Shown: one piece after another, positions 17,271 to 25,450 of the stretch
Numbering within the stretch: the first letter of the stretch is position 1
Layout: every line of letters starts with the position of its first letter
DNA from: Paenarthrobacter aurescens TC1
GTDB lineage: Bacteria > Actinomycetota > Actinomycetes > Actinomycetales > Micrococcaceae
Length of the DNA: 64,000 nt
Direction: 5' to 3'
NCBI GenBank assembly: GCA_000014925.1
Contig: CP000474.1
Location: forward strand, 3,348,001 to 3,412,000
The notes under the pieces: generated by a model
Seen by the model: the letters and a program-made list of their open reading frames with translations, nothing else
Database searches by the model: none
What the model was told of the DNA's origin: nothing
Translations under genes and position numbers: made by a program

Positions 17271-17346
17271 TGCTCGTCCTTTGGTCCGTCATGGTGCGGT
17301 AAACATCGGTACGGCACGTCGGTTGAGCCGCACTTTAGCCCCGAGC

Positions 17347-18411
17347 CTAATCGAACGGGACCTGAAGCGACTTTTGGTCGTTGGCGCTCCACCCGAAAGC
17401 CGGGGCAACGTGTTTCGCGACGTTCCCCAACAGCTTGGCGTTGTAGTCCACGCCCAGCTGGTTCGGCACTGTGAGCAGGATAGTGTCGGCTGCCTGGACT
17501 GCCGCGTCTTTGGCCAGTTCCTCGGCCAAAGCGTCCGGCTCGCCGATGTAGCTTTTCCCGAAACGGGACAACGCGCCGTCGAGAATGCCTACCTGGTCCT
17601 GGCTGTCTGCCTGGGCACGGAGGCCGAAGTAGTGGTTGTCGATGTCGTCCACGATGGGGATCACGCTGCGGCTCACAGAGATTCGCGGTTCGAAGTCATG
17701 CCCGGCAGCGGCCCAGGCCTCGCGGAACATATGGATCTGCTCGGCCTGCAGCTCGTCAAAGGGCACACCCGTGTCCTCCGTGAGAAGAGTGGAGCTCATG
17801 AGGTTCATGCCTTGCTGGGCTGCCCAGACGGCCGTCTTCCGGGTTCCGGCGCCCCACCAGATCCGCTGTGGCAGGCCTGGTGACTGGGGCTGGATAGGCA
17901 GCAAACCTGTGGCCCCTCCGGCGTAATGGGGATCCGCCTCGGCGACACCGTGCCCTGCGATGGCTTTGCGGAACAGGGCGGTGTGGCGGCGGGCCATGTC
18001 GCCGCCGTCCTCGCCGTCGGCTGGGACGTACCCGAAGTTCGCGGCACCATTCCGGGCGGGCTCGGGTGAACCACGGCTCACGCCAAGCTGGAGCCTGCCG
18101 TCACTGATGAGGTCCGTAGCCGCGGCTTCCTCGGCCATGTAGAGCGGGTTCTCGTAGCGCATGTCGATCACGCCGGTACCCATTTCGATGCGGCTGGTCC
18201 GCGCGGCGATCGCGCTCAAGAGCGGGAAGGGCGAGGCCTGTTGCCGGGCGAAGTGGTGGACACGGAAGAAGGCGCCATCTATGCCCAGCTCCTCCGCGGC
18301 AACTGCTAGCTCGATTCCTTGCTTGAGCGCTTCGCCAGCCGTTGGGACGAGCGAGCCAGGGACCCGCGCCCAGTGGCCGAAGGACAGGAAGCCGATCCGT
18401 TTCTTGTGCAT
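17347..18411 (-). CDS. LLM-class flavin-dependent oxidoreductase
   Basis: The 354-residue product is a luciferase-like monooxygenase fold using FMN or F420. Motifs: RIGFLSFGHW at the start, LGIDGAFFRVHHFARQ, EMGTGVIDMRYENPLYMAEEA, RLQLGVSRGSPEP and RIWWGAGTRKTA. ATG 18411 matches family N-termini; a TTG at 18450 would overlap the DHFR-like gene by four bases and also remains possible. The DHFR-like gene is directly upstream on the same strand, so they likely form one transcript. The substrate is unknown. Confidence 0.85.
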   Translation of the reverse strand: MHKKRIGFLSFGHWARVPGSLVPTAGEALKQGIELAVAAEELGIDGAFFRVHHFARQQASPFPLLSAIAARTSRIEMGTGVIDMRYENPLYMAEEAAATDLISDGRLQLGVSRGSPEPARNGAANFGYVPADGEDGGDMARRHTALFRKAIAGHGVAEADPHYAGGATGLLPIQPQSPGLPQRIWWGAGTRKTAVWAAQQGMNLMSSTLLTEDTGVPFDELQAEQIHMFREAWAAAGHDFEPRISVSRSVIPIVDDIDNHYFGLRAQADSQDQVGILDGALSRFGKSYIGEPDALAEELAKDAAVQAADTILLTVPNQLGVDYNAKLLGNVAKHVAPAFGWSANDQKSLQVPFD

Positions 18412-18446
18412 GTCCGGAACAACGCTGACCCGTGCCGGCTCATTCC

Positions 18447-19004
18447 TCAATCAGCGCGTCGATAGTGCATTGCCACCACGCCGTTGCTGAGCGGCGTCGC
18501 AGAGATCAGATCGAGGTGCCGGGTGCCGGGCAGTCCGCCTTGGTACAGGGTGGGGCCGTGGCCGGTGATCATGGGGTGGATAAGGAATTTGTAGTCGTCG
18601 ATCAGATCCAATCGGTCCAACTCTGTGGCGAGTTTGCCGCTGCCTACGAGCACCCCGTTGGGAGTCCTGTCCTTGAGTTCCTGCACCGCCGTGCGCAGCT
18701 CCCCGGCGACATGATGACTGTTGGTCCAAGGGAAGTCGCTCCGCGTCGCCGAGACGACGTACTTCGGCTTGGCTTCGAGTTTGACCGCCCACTCGCGCAA
18801 CGCCTGGGGCGCGTCCACTTCCCCGCGGGCCACCAAGGGCCAGTAGACTTCCATCATTTCGTAGGTGGTGCGGCCCCAGAGCATTGCGCCGTTCTGGTCC
18901 AGGAGTCGTGTGAAGTGGGCGTGCGTCTCGTCATCGGCGATGCCCTCCTGGTGGTCAACACAACCATCCAAAGTGACGTTGATGCTGAACGTTAGACGGC
19001 CCAT
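18447..19004 (-). CDS. Dihydrofolate reductase-family (RibD C-terminal) protein
   Basis: The 185-residue protein begins MGRLTFSINVTLDGCVDH, typical of the RibD_C/DHFR-like family, then has LWGRTTYEMME, KYVVSATRSDFPW, NGVLVGSGKLATEL and LIDDYKFLIHPMITGHG. It binds NADPH in relatives, but folate reduction itself is usually not shown for this branch. It overlaps or abuts the LLM oxidoreductase gene downstream, so an oxidoreductase pair is likely. Confidence 0.87.
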   Translation of the reverse strand: MGRLTFSINVTLDGCVDHQEGIADDETHAHFTRLLDQNGAMLWGRTTYEMMEVYWPLVARGEVDAPQALREWAVKLEAKPKYVVSATRSDFPWTNSHHVAGELRTAVQELKDRTPNGVLVGSGKLATELDRLDLIDDYKFLIHPMITGHGPTLYQGGLPGTRHLDLISATPLSNGVVAMHYRRAD

Positions 19005-19103
19005 TCGACGATTCTAGGCCGCCGAGGGCAATAGCGCAGCGTATGGAAGAGGGCATACAGACGGGCGAAATGGTGCAGCCGAAAAGCCGAGTCCTTGATG
19101 GCT

Positions 19104-19120
19104 ATACCCTCCGGGGGTAT
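19104..19120. promoter_or_regulatory. CsoR-type copper operator
   Basis: ATACCCTCCGGGGGTAT is a near-perfect inverted repeat (outer six bases exact) and matches the known CsoR site pattern TACCC..GGGTA. It lies 36 bases before the GTG of the DUF6153 gene, so copper(I) release of a CsoR repressor is the likely control. No csoR gene is in the window. Confidence 0.72.
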
Positions 19121-19155
19121 GCTGCTGTTGGACGAAAAGGAGGTGGAAGAGCATC

Positions 19156-19590
19156 GTGAACAGGCTAGTGTTCCCTCGAGCTCTTTCCACCATCTCCGGA
19201 CGGGTCTCGCTCCTGCTTCTGGTGGCAGCTGTGATTGCGGGCATTTTTGGCATGCATGTGGTCAGCGGATCCCATGGCGTTCACTCGGCCGACTCTGTGT
19301 CTCCGGAAGTAGCCCCTGATTCATCACCTCACGCGCACGCCTCTTCGCAGCTTCTCCATGGGCCTTCGCCTGCGGAAGCGGACAGGTGCACGTCTGGAAG
19401 CTGCTCCTGCGTCCAGGCCGACAACGCCAACTGCATCCCTTCCTTGAAAACCGGCTCCTTGGCTGCGCCGCCTCCAGGTACCGCCGTTGCCATCATCTCC
19501 GCAACCCGGGGACACCAAGAACCCCGGCCTTTCTGGTCCTATCGGCCAGACGCGCCCACACCCGGGCAACTCAGCATCAGCAGGACGTAA
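19156..19590 (+). CDS. DUF6153-like small membrane protein
   Basis: The 144-residue product starts at a GTG behind a strong ribosome site (AAAAGGAGGTGG at 19136-19147). One N-terminal membrane segment (about 17-36, VSLLLLVAAVIAGIFGMHVV) is followed by an extracytoplasmic His/Cys-containing region (CTSGSCSCVQADNANC near 77-92). The arrangement recalls the DUF6153 family of actinobacteria; function is unknown. The CsoR-type site upstream and the DUF305 gene downstream point to copper handling at the membrane. Confidence 0.65.
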   Translation: MNRLVFPRALSTISGRVSLLLLVAAVIAGIFGMHVVSGSHGVHSADSVSPEVAPDSSPHAHASSQLLHGPSPAEADRCTSGSCSCVQADNANCIPSLKTGSLAAPPPGTAVAIISATRGHQEPRPFWSYRPDAPTPGQLSISRT

Positions 19591-19718
19591 GCATTGGAAC
19601 GGGCCAACGGCATGCAGGCCCGACTTCGCCATACCTGGTCCCACGTTTTCGGGGCCCATCTGCTTACCCTTGGCGGCCGACCACCGTGCCGCCTGAATTG
19701 GCAAAGGACCATTCACTG

Positions 19719-20321
19719 ATGAACAAAAAGCGCTTCATTGTCCCAGGGGCCGCTCTTGCAGGCCTGATCGCATTGGCCAGCTGTGCTTCGAATCCCGGCT
19801 CCGATTCGATGCCGGGCATGCATCACGGCAACACCACCGCGTCTGCCAACAGCAGCACCTCCGAGCACAATGCGGCGGACACAATGTTCGCCCAAATGAT
19901 GATTCCCCACCACGCCCAAGCAGTGGAAATGTCCGACGCGATGCTGGCCAAGAAGGACATCCCTGCGTCTGTCATCGCTCTGGCAACAAAGATCAAAGCA
20001 GCGCAGGCACCGGAAATAGACAAGATGACGGCTTGGCTCAAGAGCTGGAACGAGTCGTCCACCATGTCCGGCCACGGTGGTCACAGCATGGACGGCATGC
20101 TGAGCGACGCCGAGCTGCTGAAACTCGATGGCTCCCAAGGCATGGAGGCGGCCAAGCTCTTCCTGAGCCAAATGATCGCCCACCATGAAGGCGCCGTCAC
20201 CATGGCCAAGACCGAGACAAGCCAAGGCAAGAACCCCGACGCCGTCCAGCTCAGCAAGGACATCGTGACCTCACAGGAGCAGGAGATCCAGGAAATGAAG
20301 GACCTCCTGGCCGGTCTCTAG
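19719..20321 (+). CDS. DUF305 lipoprotein, metal-associated
   Basis: The 200-residue protein starts at ATG 19719 with AAAGGA upstream. It has a lipobox (LIALASC, Cys about 22), a Met/His-rich stretch (MPGMHHG) and the DUF305 ferritin-like helical domain with repeated pairs MMIPHHAQAVEM (66-77) and MIAHHEGAVTMAK, plus MSGHGGHSMDGM between them. His/Met clusters fit copper or silver binding outside the membrane. It follows the DUF6153 gene by 128 bases, probably in the same CsoR-controlled transcript, and ends at a 17-bp stem terminator. Confidence 0.88.
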   Translation: MNKKRFIVPGAALAGLIALASCASNPGSDSMPGMHHGNTTASANSSTSEHNAADTMFAQMMIPHHAQAVEMSDAMLAKKDIPASVIALATKIKAAQAPEIDKMTAWLKSWNESSTMSGHGGHSMDGMLSDAELLKLDGSQGMEAAKLFLSQMIAHHEGAVTMAKTETSQGKNPDAVQLSKDIVTSQEQEIQEMKDLLAGL

Positions 20322-20336
20322 CGCCGCGGTACCGTG

Positions 20337-20380
20337 ACGCAAAAGCCCGACGGTGGGAGGTCGCCGTCGGGCTTTTGCGT
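20337..20380 (+). terminator. Terminator after DUF305 gene
   Basis: A perfect 17-bp stem (ACGCAAAAGCCCGACGG / CCGTCGGGCTTTTGCGT) with a 10-base loop starts 15 bases after the stop codon. The U-rich part lies within the stem's 3' arm (CTTTTG). A second copy of this hairpin is at about 21143-21180. Confidence 0.8.
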
Positions 20381-20478
20381 TGCGTTTGCGTGACTCGCAG
20401 CGTTTCCCGCCAAACGCACCCGTAACCGCTGGTGCAAACGGCGCGAAAGCACGCGGACCCGACGCCGAAAGGGTGCGC
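20343..20478. repeat. 135-bp direct repeat, copy 1
   Basis: It runs from the terminator hairpin through TGCGTTTGCGTGACTCGCAG and the core GCACCCGTAACCGCTGGTGC (20416-20435) to GGGTGCGC. The second copy is at 21147-21280 with few differences. Copy 1 ends exactly at the stop codon of the lipoprotein gene. The core also appears in the array at 42.8-43.7 kb. Confidence 0.85.
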
Positions 20479-21044
20479 TACTTCGCGTGGGCCTCGCCCG
20501 CTGCTGCTTCACTTCGTGGATCAACGACTGTGGTGGGAGGCATTGCCTCCGGGTTGGTTGGTCCCGCGCTCTCGATTCTCCACTCGCTTCCCACCCTCAC
20601 TAACTCAAACTTCTGCTCGTAGACGTAACCCTCGTCAGGTCCCGTCACCCCAGCCACAGGTGCATGCGACAAATGAGTCAGCTCCGACGCGATGGCGTGC
20701 GCCCCACCATCAACGAGCGTCAACTCCTTGATGGTTACTTCCGACCTGCTGTCCGTGAAGGCAACCCCATGGCCAAGAAGGTCTTCGGCCTTCCTGCGAA
20801 GCTTCAGATATTCCTGTTCCGTTGCAGCCACGGCAGACGGGGCGAAGTAGTGGTCAATCTCGTCGGTGCTTGGCGCCAGCCCGGAAACAATCTGATGATT
20901 CCTACGATCGATGGCTTGCTCGATGACGGCTTGTATGGAGGCCACGGATTCGGGATCCGGTTTCGCGGACGGACTCCCGCACGCGGAGACCGCCATGAGG
21001 CCAACTGCTGCGCTTGTTACCAGGACCCTCCGGGACACGAGCAT
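20478..21044 (-). CDS. Lipoprotein of unknown function
   Basis: The 188-residue protein starts at ATG 21044 behind GAGAGGCGG; the upstream extension of the frame runs into a repeat and is not coding. The signal (RRVLVTSAAVGLMAVSAC) ends in a lipobox, so it is anchored outside the membrane. The mature part has DPESVASIQAVIEQAIDRRN, then HYFAPSAVAATEQEYLKLRR and a final beta-rich region ending in GSEWRIESAG, similar to NTF2-like folds in general shape only. Two 135-bp direct repeats flank the gene. Confidence 0.6.
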   Translation of the reverse strand: MLVSRRVLVTSAAVGLMAVSACGSPSAKPDPESVASIQAVIEQAIDRRNHQIVSGLAPSTDEIDHYFAPSAVAATEQEYLKLRRKAEDLLGHGVAFTDSRSEVTIKELTLVDGGAHAIASELTHLSHAPVAGVTGPDEGYVYEQKFELVRVGSEWRIESAGPTNPEAMPPTTVVDPRSEAAAGEAHAK

Positions 21045-21146
21045 CAGGCCGCCTCTCACATGAACCCTAAAACCGCCTCCCCCAATTGAAGGCTCTCCGA
21101 AAAGTAACAGCCCGCCCTCAGGAGCACCAGACCTCGGTAAGAAAAG

Positions 21147-21280
21147 GCCCGACGGCGGGAGGTCGCCGTCGGGCTTTTGCGCTGCGTTTGCGTGACTCGC
21201 AGCGTTTCCCGCCAAACGCCCCCGTAACCGCTGGTGCAAACGGCGCGAAAGGGCGCGGACCCGACGCCGGAAGGGTGCGC
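21147..21280. repeat. 135-bp direct repeat, copy 2
   Basis: Same order and orientation as 20343-20478, including the hairpin (GCCCGACGG / CCGTCGGGC) and the core at 21218-21237. It lies between the ABC permease stop and the lipoprotein start and probably also terminates the transporter operon. Confidence 0.85.
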
Positions 21281-21329
21281 CCGGCGCGAAGGAGTGCTGG
21301 TGGCGCGAAGGGGTGGAACCCGCCAAGGT

Positions 21330-22274
21330 CTAGCGGCTGCTGCCCGCCAGCAAACCCCGGCGCTGCAGCAAGCGCTTTTCGATCGGCCCGAACACCAGGA
21401 GCTCGATCAAGATTCCCACGAACAGGATCAGAAGGATCGCGGACATCACAATGGTCATGTCGGACAAGAGTCGGCCTTGATCCAACAACGAGCCCAGCCC
21501 AAAGCCGATGGTGCCGCCCACCGCGATGATTTCAGCGGCCATGAGGGATCGCCAAGAGAAAGCCCAGCCCTGCTTCAGACCGCCGATGTAACCGGGAAGT
21601 GCGGCCGGCAGGACAATCTGCAGCGCCATCTGGAGACGGTTGGCCCCAAGGACCGTGCCCACGCTGCGGTACTGCGGCGGGATCTGGTCCACACCGGAGA
21701 TGAGCCCGTTGATGATGGACGGGATGGCGCCCATGAAAACAACGAAGTATACGGTGGCGTCGGTGAGGCCGAACCAGATGATCGCAGCAGGAACCCAAGC
21801 CACAGACGGTAGAACCTGCAAACCGGAAATCAGCGGCCCGAACGCACGGCGCAAAGGAGCCACCTGAGCCAGGATCAGCCCTACAGGCGTCGCGATGACC
21901 ACCGAAATCAGGAAGCCGATCACACCACGCTGCAGAGACGTCCACACTGCTTCCTGGACTTTACCTTCGCCCCACATTGTGACGAACTGGGTGAGGACGT
22001 CCAAGGGTCCGGGAACGAGGTCGCGCCGCTTGAATTCGAGCGAAACGTAGAACTGCCACGCCAGGATGAGGACCACCAGGGCGGCAACGGGCAGCAGCAC
22101 CCGCTTCCATTCGATGCCGGCCTTGCGCCCGCTATCCGACTGGAGGTTGTCCAGGCCGGCTTCGAGGTCGCGTAGTTCCGAGGCGTTGCCCTTCAGCGAC
22201 GGCGAGGTGATGTGCTCTTTGGAATCTGTCACGGGAAGGGTCCGCTCTTCGGTGGTGATGGGGTTACTTGGCAT
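21330..22274 (-). CDS. ABC transporter permease, SsuC/TauC type
   Basis: The 314-residue inner-membrane protein has a charged cytoplasmic N-terminus (1-55) and six membrane segments. The permease loop that meets the ATPase is seen around GTVLGANRLQMALQIVLPAALP. It belongs to the nitrate/sulfonate/taurine import permeases. Its start overlaps the ATPase gene end by 11 bases. With the neighbouring cys genes, sulfonate is the most likely cargo. Confidence 0.85.
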   Translation of the reverse strand: MPSNPITTEERTLPVTDSKEHITSPSLKGNASELRDLEAGLDNLQSDSGRKAGIEWKRVLLPVAALVVLILAWQFYVSLEFKRRDLVPGPLDVLTQFVTMWGEGKVQEAVWTSLQRGVIGFLISVVIATPVGLILAQVAPLRRAFGPLISGLQVLPSVAWVPAAIIWFGLTDATVYFVVFMGAIPSIINGLISGVDQIPPQYRSVGTVLGANRLQMALQIVLPAALPGYIGGLKQGWAFSWRSLMAAEIIAVGGTIGFGLGSLLDQGRLLSDMTIVMSAILLILFVGILIELLVFGPIEKRLLQRRGLLAGSSR

Positions 22275-22995
22275 GGCGGCGGATCTCCTCGCGAAGGCGG
22301 CGCGTGATGGTTCCGGTGAGCTCCCCAGCACGTCCCGGATCAGTGCGATGCTCCTCGGTGACGTCCCATTCGGCCACAACGCGGCCGGGACGCGAGGACA
22401 GCAGCAACACCCGCTGGCCGAGACGGACGGCCTCGCGCACGTTGTGGGTAACGAACACGATGGTCCGGCCGGTTTCCTTCCAGATCCGCTCAAGCTCGTC
22501 GTGGAGGAGGTCGCGGGTGATGGCGTCGAGGGCGGCGAACGGCTCGTCCATCAACAGCAGTTGCCGGTCCTGCGCCAAGGAACGGGCCAAAGCCACGCGT
22601 TGCCGCATGCCGCCTGACAGCTCGTGGGGACGCTTGTCCCCCGCGCCGCCCAAGTGCACCAGTTCCAGCAGTTCGGTTGCGCGGGCACGCCGGCTCGCCT
22701 TGGTGCTGGACTTGTCCGCCAGCTGCAAAGCCAACTCGATGTTGCCCCGCGCCGTCAGCCAAGGGAACAGGGCCGCGTCCTGGAACATGAAGGCTGCGCC
22801 GTCGCTGGGCACTTCAAGAGCGCCCGACGTCGGCGGTTCCAGTCCCGCCATGATGTTCAGCAGGGTGGACTTACCGCAGCCGGACGCACCGAGGAGGGCG
22901 ACGAATTCGCCTTGAGCGATGGTGGCGTTGACGTCGTCCAGCACCGGGGCGCCATCGCCGAAGCGCTTGCCCAGGTTCTCGAGTACGACTGGCAT
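22264..22995 (-). CDS. ABC transporter ATP-binding protein, SsuB/TauB type
   Basis: The 243-residue ATPase begins at ATG 22995 with AAGGACGG upstream; a TTG at 23037 is less likely. It shows Walker A (LGASGCGKSTLLNI), Q-loop (FMFQDAALFPW), signature (ELSGGMRQRVALARSLAQDR), Walker B (LLLMDEPFAALD) and the switch His (IVFVTHNVREAVRLG). It energises the sulfonate-type importer together with the permease and the binding protein at 23.1 kb. Confidence 0.92.
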   Translation of the reverse strand: MPVVLENLGKRFGDGAPVLDDVNATIAQGEFVALLGASGCGKSTLLNIMAGLEPPTSGALEVPSDGAAFMFQDAALFPWLTARGNIELALQLADKSSTKASRRARATELLELVHLGGAGDKRPHELSGGMRQRVALARSLAQDRQLLLMDEPFAALDAITRDLLHDELERIWKETGRTIVFVTHNVREAVRLGQRVLLLSSRPGRVVAEWDVTEEHRTDPGRAGELTGTITRRLREEIRRHAK

Positions 22996-23040
22996 GGTCC
23001 CGTCCTTCGTGTTGATTGGTAGAGCTGATGTGGCCAAAGG

Positions 23041-23081
23041 CCGGCCCGCTCCCCCATGAAGAAGAGGGGAAGCGGACCAGC
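23041..23081 (-). terminator. Intercistronic hairpin in the ABC operon
   Basis: CGCTCCCCC and GGGGAAGCG arms form a stable stem on the minus strand between the binding-protein and ATPase genes. It may lower expression of the membrane parts relative to the binding protein rather than end the transcript. Confidence 0.5.
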
Positions 23082-23091
23082 CCGTTACTGC

Positions 23092-24243
23092 TTAGTCTTG
23101 GCCAAGACCTGCAGCTGAGGTCTTCTTGCCTTCAACCTCGTTCAAGGTGCGGAGATCGAAGATGCCGTTGATGTCAGCCTGCTGGGTGGTTCCGGCTTTC
23201 ACACCGTCTTCCAGCAGCTTGTTGTACGTTCCGGCCAGCGGGTCGGTGGTGAACTTGATGTTCTGCAGAGCGCGTTCAATCACGTTGGCCGGAAGCGGCT
23301 TGCCTGCCGTGTCCTTGAGAACCGCGTTGATGGTGGTTGCCTTCTCCTCAGCAGAAGCCGAGTTGAGCCAGTTCACGGATTCAACGTGACCCTTGAGGAG
23401 AGCCTTTACGGTCTCGGGGTGTTCGGCGGCGAACTTCTTGTTCACGATCAGGATGGTGGTGGTGAAGTCACCGTTCTCCCACAAGTCCTTCTCATCAACC
23501 AGGACCTTCGCCCCGGCTTCGAGCACCAGGCGGGAGGCCCAAGGCTCAGGCAACCACGCGCCGTCGAGCTTTCCGTCCTGGAAGAGCTTCAGCGACTGGG
23601 CGTTTTCGGTGGGGTTGATGTTCACATCGCCGCTGCCATCGGTGTTGGTCTTGAATCCTTGGTCGCCCAACCAAGCGCGGAGGGCCACGTCCTGGGTTCC
23701 GCCAAGCTGCGGGGAGCTGAGGATCTTGCCCTTGAGGTCGGCCGCGGAGTTGATCTCCGGCTTGACCACCAGCTGGGCGCCGCCCGATGCTGCGCCGGCG
23801 ATGATGCTGATGGACTCGCCCTTGCTCTTGACGAAGGAGTTGATGGCCGGGTTCGGGCCAATGTACGTAGCGTCGATGGCGCCGGCGTTCAGGGCTTCGA
23901 TCGCGGCGGGGCCAGCGTTGAAGACCTGGGTGCTGAGCTTGGTTTCGCCGAGTTCCTTGGCGATCAGGCCCTTGCTGGTGCCTACCAGCGCCGGGCCGTG
24001 GGTGACGTTGCTGAAGTAGCCGAGCTTGAGCTCAGCCGCGGGCGTGGTGGTGGGAGCCGGTGCAGCTTGGTTGTTCTGCGAAACAGCGGAAGCGACTGCG
24101 GCGCCTGCACCGATCAGCAGCACCAGGCCGACTGCCAAGCCGATTTCCAGGGTGCGGCGGCGCTTGGGCTTGGGTGCGGTCTCACCGGCGACAATGCGAG
24201 TGGTACCGGAATCAGGTTTGTGTGACTCGGAGGTGTTCGACAT
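23092..24243 (-). CDS. ABC transporter substrate-binding protein, SsuA-like
   Basis: The 383-residue protein has an N-terminal basic segment (KPKRRR) and one membrane anchor (about 33-56) instead of a lipobox, so it is tethered outside the cell. The NMT1/SsuA-like domain follows: LKLGYFSNVTHGPALVGTSK, NAGAIDATYIGPNPAINSF, KILSSPQLGGTQDVALRAWL and DGAWLPEPWASRLVLEAGAK. These are typical for sulfonate, nitrate or taurine binding. Its place downstream of the cys genes favours organosulfonates, though no ssuD or ssuE monooxygenase gene is here. Confidence 0.85.
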   Translation of the reverse strand: MSNTSESHKPDSGTTRIVAGETAPKPKRRRTLEIGLAVGLVLLIGAGAAVASAVSQNNQAAPAPTTTPAAELKLGYFSNVTHGPALVGTSKGLIAKELGETKLSTQVFNAGPAAIEALNAGAIDATYIGPNPAINSFVKSKGESISIIAGAASGGAQLVVKPEINSAADLKGKILSSPQLGGTQDVALRAWLGDQGFKTNTDGSGDVNINPTENAQSLKLFQDGKLDGAWLPEPWASRLVLEAGAKVLVDEKDLWENGDFTTTILIVNKKFAAEHPETVKALLKGHVESVNWLNSASAEEKATTINAVLKDTAGKPLPANVIERALQNIKFTTDPLAGTYNKLLEDGVKAGTTQQADINGIFDLRTLNEVEGKKTSAAGLGQD

Positions 24244-24397
24244 GAGGGGGTCCTAAGGAGATGTTGGATGCGAGTTGGGGCGAAGATCAGGCCCCGTGAC
24301 ATCGCCCGTCGAGGGCAAGCAAGGACCATTCCGGAGAGGTCATGCATTCACAGTAGGGACTGTCATATTTCCGCTTCAATCCCGCAGAAACCAAGGT

Positions 24398-25351
24398 TCA
24401 CGCAGGTTCACGTGGCGTCATATTCGCTGCCAGGCCTTCAATGTCGCGCGGAGTTGTGCGGCAGCAGCCACCTATGAGACGGGCGCCGCGATCCTGCCAA
24501 TCCGGGGCGTTGCCCGCCAAGGTTCCACTGCCCTGAACGCCCGCCGATGGAGCCCACGTCTTGGTCACGGCATCGTAGCTCTCCCCCGAATTCGGATACG
24601 CGACCAGTGGCTTGTTCGAGAAGCGGTGCAGAGTGCCGAGCGCGTCCGTTACGAGCTCCAGCGGCACACAGTTAACGCCGACGGCGGTCACGCGCGGTTC
24701 CGCGCTGAGCAGCACAGCCACGTCGCCGATCGGTGTTCCGTCGCTGATGTGGCCGCTGTCCCGCAGCGTAAACGTAAACCAGGATTCGACGTCGAACTCC
24801 GCTACGAGCGCCACCAGCGCCTCCGCTTCGGCGTATGACGGCAGCGTCTCACATGCCAGGAAATCCGCGCCGGTTTCCACCAGCGCAGCAATGCGAGGCC
24901 GGTGGAAGTCCCTGAATTCCGCGGCAGAAAGCGTGTAATCACCGCGGTACTCTGAACCGTCAGCGAGGTAAGCGCCGTATGGGCCAACGGATCCGGCCAC
25001 CAAAAGCGGCCCATTCGCGGTGCCATCTGCCAAAGCTTCCCGGCGCGCTTCATCGGCCAAGCGGACACTCAACGCCACCAACTCCAGCGACTCTTCAGCG
25101 CCCAGCCCACGCCGTGCGAAACCCTGCGGAGTCGCCTGGTAGCTGGCTGTGATGGCAACGGAGGCACCGGCGTCGAAGTAGTCCCTGTGGACCTGTTTGA
25201 TCAGGTGCGGCTGCTCCAGCAGGACCTTGGCCGACCACAACGGATCCTCAAGATCGCAACCGTGGGCCTCCAGTTCCGTGGCAAGTGCGCCGTCCAAAAC
25301 CAGGTCCTTGCCGGTAGCCAGATGGGTGCTGAGCGTGGTGTTCTGTGGCAT
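24398..25351 (-). CDS. mmuM: Homocysteine S-methyltransferase
   Basis: The 317-residue enzyme transfers a methyl group (from S-methylmethionine in known MmuM) to homocysteine. Start ATG 25351 has GGAAGG before it. The zinc ligands are seen as a Cys in NCVP and the pair GGCCRT at the C-terminus. Other motifs: DGALATELEAHGCDL, DYFDAGASVAITASYQ and VAGSVGPYGAYLADG. It sits between the cysN terminator and the sulfonate-type transporter in the sulfur region. Confidence 0.9.
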   Translation of the reverse strand: MPQNTTLSTHLATGKDLVLDGALATELEAHGCDLEDPLWSAKVLLEQPHLIKQVHRDYFDAGASVAITASYQATPQGFARRGLGAEESLELVALSVRLADEARREALADGTANGPLLVAGSVGPYGAYLADGSEYRGDYTLSAAEFRDFHRPRIAALVETGADFLACETLPSYAEAEALVALVAEFDVESWFTFTLRDSGHISDGTPIGDVAVLLSAEPRVTAVGVNCVPLELVTDALGTLHRFSNKPLVAYPNSGESYDAVTKTWAPSAGVQGSGTLAGNAPDWQDRGARLIGGCCRTTPRDIEGLAANMTPREPA

Positions 25352-25369
25352 GGGTCCTTCCCCAAAAAG

Positions 25370-25434
25370 AAAACCGCAGCTTGCTCGCTGATCCCGCCGT
25401 ACAACGTTAGGAGTCGCGAACAAGCTGCGGTTTT
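25370..25434 (-). terminator. Long-loop terminator after cysN
   Basis: Fourteen-base perfect arms (AAAACCGCAGCTTG / CAAGCTGCGGTTTT) enclose 37 bases that can pair further (TCGC/GCGA). On the minus strand CTTTTT follows, so it ends the cys operon and also lies in the mmuM leader. Confidence 0.75.
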
Positions 25435-25450
25435 GTGACTACGTGTGACC

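Noticed and set aside
25352..25450. SAM-type riboswitch in front of mmuM
   Set aside because: The sequence folds as one long stem with a U-run and lacks the conserved junction elements I would expect of SAM riboswitches. A terminator for cysN explains it.
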